From Acidobacteriota bacterium (lineage in GTDB: Bacteria > Acidobacteriota > Terriglobia > Versatilivoradales > Versatilivoraceae), in assembly GCA_026706225.1 (NCBI GenBank), contig JAPOZE010000417.1:1-6032 (forward strand): 6,032 nt of DNA, given 5' to 3'. The notes below the pieces were generated by a model. The model was not told where the DNA came from. It ran no database searches and saw nothing but the letters and a program-made list of their open reading frames with translations. Shown here in pieces: positions 5,630-6,032 of this stretch. The stretch's first letter is position 1, and every line of letters begins with the position of its first letter. The position numbers were made by a program, and so were the translations under genes.

Positions 5630-5665
5630 GTGTTCATTCGTGTCCATTCGTGGTTCGTCGTTTTT
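5630..5665 (-). repeat. ACGAA array, right arm of second inverted pair
   Basis: The inverted partner of 5447-5482 (32/36), ending in a T-run that mirrors the A-run of the left arm. Its plus-strand words GTTCATT, ATTCGTG and GGTTCGTC also occur in 431-461, so the right arms of the two islands are closer to each other than chance would allow. It lies 49 bases before the end of the carboxylase gene. Confidence 0.85.
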
Positions 5666-5714
5666 CTCCGTAGAAATCTCTTTCCCCTGCCTGTCGGTCT
5701 GAGGCAAAGCCCCG

Positions 5715-6032
5715 TCAGGTCTGAAGCAGGCCCAACTTGAAGGGGGGCGCCTCCGGATTGAGGGCGGCCACCTGAAGGCTTCGAATGAGCACCTCCCGCG
5801 TCCGGGCCGGATCGATCAGAGCATCCACCCAGAGCCGGGCTGCCCCGTAGCGAGGGTCGGCCTGGTGTTCGAAGGTCTCGCGGACCTCGGCCGCCAGTTC
5901 CCGGCGTTGCTCATCCGTCAGCCGGGCGCCTTCCCTTTCCTTCTGAGCGAGTCGGACATCCACCAAGGTGCGGGCTGCCTGCTCCCCGCCCATCACGGCA
6001 TAGCGGGCGCTGGGCCAGGCATAGAGGAACCT
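5715..6032 (-). CDS. Acyl-CoA carboxylase carboxyltransferase (beta) subunit, methylcrotonyl-CoA type, C-terminal part
   Basis: Only the last 105 residues are in the window; the gene continues beyond its right edge. The fragment begins RFLYAWPSARYAVMGGEQAA, matching the conserved WPxARxxVMGGEQAA of biotin-dependent carboxyltransferase subunits of the methylcrotonyl/geranyl-CoA type (propionyl-CoA carboxylase beta usually has VMGAEGA here). A helical, charged segment follows, and then YGAARLWVDALIDPARTREVL, the family's C-terminal element in which a conserved acidic-Pro region (IDP) and TR precede the last helix. In the family this subunit moves a carboxyl group from carboxybiotin to the acyl-CoA; methylcrotonyl-CoA would place it in leucine breakdown. 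The exact acyl-CoA cannot be settled from the fragment, and the biotin-carrying alpha subunit is not in view. The TGA stop is at 5715-5717. Confidence 0.9.
   Translation of the reverse strand, partial: RFLYAWPSARYAVMGGEQAARTLVDVRLAQKEREGARLTDEQRRELAAEVRETFEHQADPRYGAARLWVDALIDPARTREVLIRSLQVAALNPEAPPFKLGLLQT

Larger units (their letters stand above)
5365..5714. other. Gene-free stretch with second ACGAA island
   Basis: No credible gene lies between the dehydrogenase stop and the carboxylase stop. A 62-codon plus-strand frame (5485-5673) has no ribosome binding site, no recognisable domain, and runs through the right ACGAA array, so I do not call it. The content is a GA-rich repeat just after the dehydrogenase (5371-5397), a paired ACGAA element (5447-5482 / 5630-5665), and between its arms a 147-base core clearly richer in A/T than the surrounding genes. 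GGATCATTCC followed by GATCATT (5439-5445) precedes the left arm. No clear terminator is seen for either neighbour. Confidence 0.7.

Noticed and set aside
5485..5673. 62-codon plus-strand frame in the right island
   Set aside because: No ribosome binding site, no recognisable domain, and its 3' third is the ACGAA array itself. It could be a remnant of a small gene, but I cannot support that.

Overview
The window is GC-rich, with densely packed genes and codon use strongly biased to G/C in the third position. It is therefore a high-GC bacterium. The mix of genes (a sodium:solute symporter, a Na/Pi cotransporter, a methylcrotonyl-CoA carboxylase-type subunit) and of intergenic repeats (ACGAA-type arrays, hairpin-forming GC palindromes) would fit an environmental Acidobacteriota, Verrucomicrobiota or Planctomycetota-like genome. 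That assignment is inference only; no rRNA or other decisive marker is present.

Layout. Positions 1-583 carry no credible gene and hold a mosaic of repeats arranged almost symmetrically: an outer direct repeat (3-30 and 494-521), then inverted ACGAA-type arrays (59-85 and 431-461), then a perfect 30-base inverted repeat (172-201 and 353-382), each arm of which can fold into its own hairpin. A possible extended -10 promoter at 523-531 begins next to the right outer repeat and faces the first operon. That operon (584-2309, plus strand) pairs a 90-residue two-helix membrane protein with a 488-residue sodium:solute symporter; the genes overlap by 14 bases, so the small protein is probably an accessory subunit of the transporter.

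Positions 2310-2375 separate this operon from a convergent two-gene minus-strand unit. Its first gene (4248 to 3520) encodes a membrane-anchored protein with a possible BamE/SmpA-like C-terminal domain. Its second gene (3467 to 2376) encodes a Na/Pi cotransporter with both QSSS repeats, which seems to start at a rare ATT codon behind a strong ribosome binding site. A 150-base divergent region (4249-4398) leads to a plus-strand zinc-dependent alcohol dehydrogenase-like MDR enzyme (4399-5364).

Positions 5365-5714 are again non-coding and hold a second inverted pair of ACGAA arrays (5447-5482 and 5630-5665) around an AT-richer core of 147 bases. The window ends inside the C-terminal part of an acyl-CoA carboxylase carboxyltransferase (beta) subunit on the minus strand.

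The genes do not form one pathway. The common themes are sodium-coupled uptake (two unrelated Na+ symporters) and acyl or alcohol catabolism. The least explained parts are the two repeat islands, which share the same ACGAA element in the same inverted layout, and the ATT start. I see no sign of a CRISPR array, a transposase, a defence system or an RNA gene.
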